A DNA stretch of 64,000 nt. It comes from an uncultured Rhizobium sp. (lineage in GTDB: Bacteria > Pseudomonadota > Alphaproteobacteria > Rhizobiales > Rhizobiaceae). The position numbers and the translations under genes were made by a program. The stretch covers positions 1-64,000 of the forward strand of contig CAMFIE010000017.1 of NCBI GenBank assembly GCA_945952315.1. The letters are read 5' to 3'. This document shows, one piece after another, positions 62,582 to 64,000 of this stretch; within the stretch, counting starts at the first letter, position 1; each line of letters starts with the position of its first letter. The notes below the pieces were generated by a model, which was not told where the DNA came from, searched no databases, and saw only the letters and a list, made by a program, of their open reading frames with translations.

Positions 62582-64000
62582 TCAGGCGGCCTCGGCGATG
62601 GCATCGCTGATCGCGTCTTCGAGTGCTGCTTCTTCCGCCAGCATTTCGGCCCTGAGCGAGGGCACGAGGATATGCTCTGGAGGAAGACCTGCCCGCGCAC
62701 GCTCCGCCATCAGCCCGAAGGCAAGTTCAAGGTGCCGAGCGAAAAGGGTCGGGGAGAAGAGCGGAGACTGCTCCCGCGCTTCGGCGAGGCGCTGCCGCAA
62801 GGCCTGATAGACGGCGGTGTCGGTTGCAAGCGCCGTTGCCAATGCGCAATAGCCATCGGTGTCTTCCGCCACCAGAAAATCAAGCTCCACTGTTTCCAGA
62901 AGACTTGCCGTCGTGCGGCCCTGTGCCGTCGTGCCCCTGAGCGTGACGACCGGAACGCCTGCACGCAAAAGGTCCGCCGTGATCTCGCCGCCGTTGAAAG
63001 GCGCCGTATCGAGGGCAAGATCGGCCAGTGCCAGCCGGTTGATATGTTCCTGATAGCTTTCCGCTTTTTCGGCAAAGACAATGCGGTCCTCGCCGATCCA
63101 GAGCTCGCCCATGAAATTCATGACATTGCGGCGCGCGAGCGGTTCATCAAGACGCAGCCACAATACGCTGTCCGGAACGCTGGAGAGGATATGCCGCCAA
63201 AGTGAAAGCATGGAGGGCGAAATCTTTGCCGGGTCGCCGAGCGCGCAGAAAACGAAGCGCTCGTCCGGAAGACCTGCGGCGCGACGGGTCATCGGGCGTG
63301 GGCGCAGATGACCGAGCCGGTTGCCGGGCAAGCTGGAATGCGGCAGCAGGCACAGCTTTTCCGGATGGAACATGCGGCTCGCATCCGGTGTAATGATATG
63401 GTCGGACAGAAGGTAATCCAGCTCCGCTCCGACGGGTGCCGCAGAATAAAGTGGTGCGGAAAGCTTGATCGGGCAATCTGCCAGATTGATGATTTCCAGC
63501 CGTGAACCGTCCCGATGCCCCATCAGATCGACCAGAATGTCGATGCCCATCTGCCGGATGAGATCGATGACCTCCACCACCGCCTTATCGTGGATCGGCA
63601 CGATCCGCTCGCGAAGATGCGAAGGCCAGTCCCGTTGCCAGCCGCGTGCATGTGGCGGGGCAAGGCAGAAGAGGGTGATTTCCACCAGATCCGCATCATG
63701 GCTGGCGAGCATTTCGCCAAGACCGCCCGCCACAGCCTGCTGGCTGAAATCACCGGAAACATAGCCGATCTTCAGCTTTTCACCTTCGGCAGACAGGTCC
63801 CGACGCGGATGGCGAAGCGGCGCAAGGCTTGCCGTATGCATGCCAAGCAGAGTGGAATCATAGGAGGGGCGGGCCATCACCGCTTCGGACCGGCACCAGA
63901 ACAACCGGTCGAGCGCCTTCTCGGCAGAAAGCAGCGCATGCGCGAATGGTTCGTCCGGGTAGGTCATGATCGCTTCATAGTCGCGCATGCACTCCAGATC
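62582..64000 (-). CDS. SPINDLY-type O-linked glycosyltransferase, 5' end missing
   Basis: The frame is open to the window edge at 64000, so the gene continues upstream and its N-terminal TPR part is not in view. The visible part includes KIGYVSGDFSQQAVAGGLGE, GIDILVDLMGHRDGSRLEII and the domain end ALDTAPFNGGEITADLLRAG. It is a diverged paralog of the enzyme at 40361: it lacks the PCNGHTTTS motif, which here reads PFNGGEITA. Activity could therefore differ. An in-frame ATG at 63988 is not a believable start. Confidence 0.85.
   Translation of the reverse strand, partial: DLECMRDYEAIMTYPDEPFAHALLSAEKALDRLFWCRSEAVMARPSYDSTLLGMHTASLAPLRHPRRDLSAEGEKLKIGYVSGDFSQQAVAGGLGEMLASHDADLVEITLFCLAPPHARGWQRDWPSHLRERIVPIHDKAVVEVIDLIRQMGIDILVDLMGHRDGSRLEIINLADCPIKLSAPLYSAAPVGAELDYLLSDHIITPDASRMFHPEKLCLLPHSSLPGNRLGHLRPRPMTRRAAGLPDERFVFCALGDPAKISPSMLSLWRHILSSVPDSVLWLRLDEPLARRNVMNFMGELWIGEDRIVFAEKAESYQEHINRLALADLALDTAPFNGGEITADLLRAGVPVVTLRGTTAQGRTTASLLETVELDFLVAEDTDGYCALATALATDTAVYQALRQRLAEAREQSPLFSPTLFARHLELAFGLMAERARAGLPPEHILVPSLRAEMLAEEAALEDAISDAIAEAA

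Overview
The window looks like chromosomal DNA of an alphaproteobacterium of the order Hyphomicrobiales, most likely Rhizobiaceae or a close relative. The evidence is high GC, the aerobic cobalamin set cobQ/cobU/cobW/cobN/cobO/cobE, a B12-controlled cbtAB pair, and three copies of the mosaic C-rich/G-rich palindromic repeat that is common in rhizobial intergenic DNA. The genus cannot be fixed from the sequence alone.

Positions 1-4060 hold the cobalt transporter genes cbtA (cut by the window edge) and cbtB behind a cobalamin riboswitch, a histidine-phosphatase-like protein that lacks its catalytic histidines, a DUF1289 protein, a RES/Xre-type toxin-antitoxin pair, and a type III (ToxIN-like) toxin-antitoxin locus. 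The ToxIN-like locus has a promoter, two 35-nt repeats, a terminator and then toxN, which carries a one-base frameshift. Positions 4063-17182 are a copper resistance island. It has a leftward set (Cys/Met-rich secreted protein, multicopper oxidase, P1B copper ATPase, DUF2933 protein, SRPBCC protein) behind a CueR-type operator, and a rightward set (secreted Cys protein, FixH/YtkA-like protein, CusB, CusA, DUF411 metal-binding protein, membrane protein).

Positions about 17346-29030 form a Tn7-like transposon: degenerate end repeats, a divergent coiled-coil/winged-helix protein, TnsA, TnsB, TnsC, a first TniQ, an AAA ATPase of the RloC/PrrC (anticodon nuclease) type, and a second TniQ. No CRISPR array or cas gene is present. 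The right end is not resolved.

Positions 29126-38384 hold a corrinoid-dependent methyltransferase cluster: LysR regulator, RACo-type reactivase, methyl-tetrahydrofolate:corrinoid methyltransferase, MetF-like reductase, a small virulence-factor-domain protein, DUF1638 protein, corrinoid protein and an MttB-family methyltransferase without an in-frame amber codon. It should move methyl groups from a methylated amine to tetrahydrofolate; the substrate is not shown by the sequence. After accessory genes and two glycosyltransferases come a homocysteine S-methyltransferase behind a perfect 16-bp palindrome (43406-44460) and a complete peptide-type ABC transporter (44572-49724).

Positions 50788-61032 carry cobalamin synthesis genes cobQ, cobU, cobW, cobN, cobO and cobE, with a large cobalamin riboswitch plus terminator between cobQ and cobU. 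CobN contains two in-frame copies of the palindromic repeat. A ParDE-like pair and a TSUP permease lie between cobO and cobE. The window ends with a possible 23-residue membrane peptide, a nucleoside hydrolase and a truncated SPINDLY-type glycosyltransferase. B12 is the thread of the window: import of cobalt, synthesis of the cofactor, and the corrinoid methyltransferases that use it.
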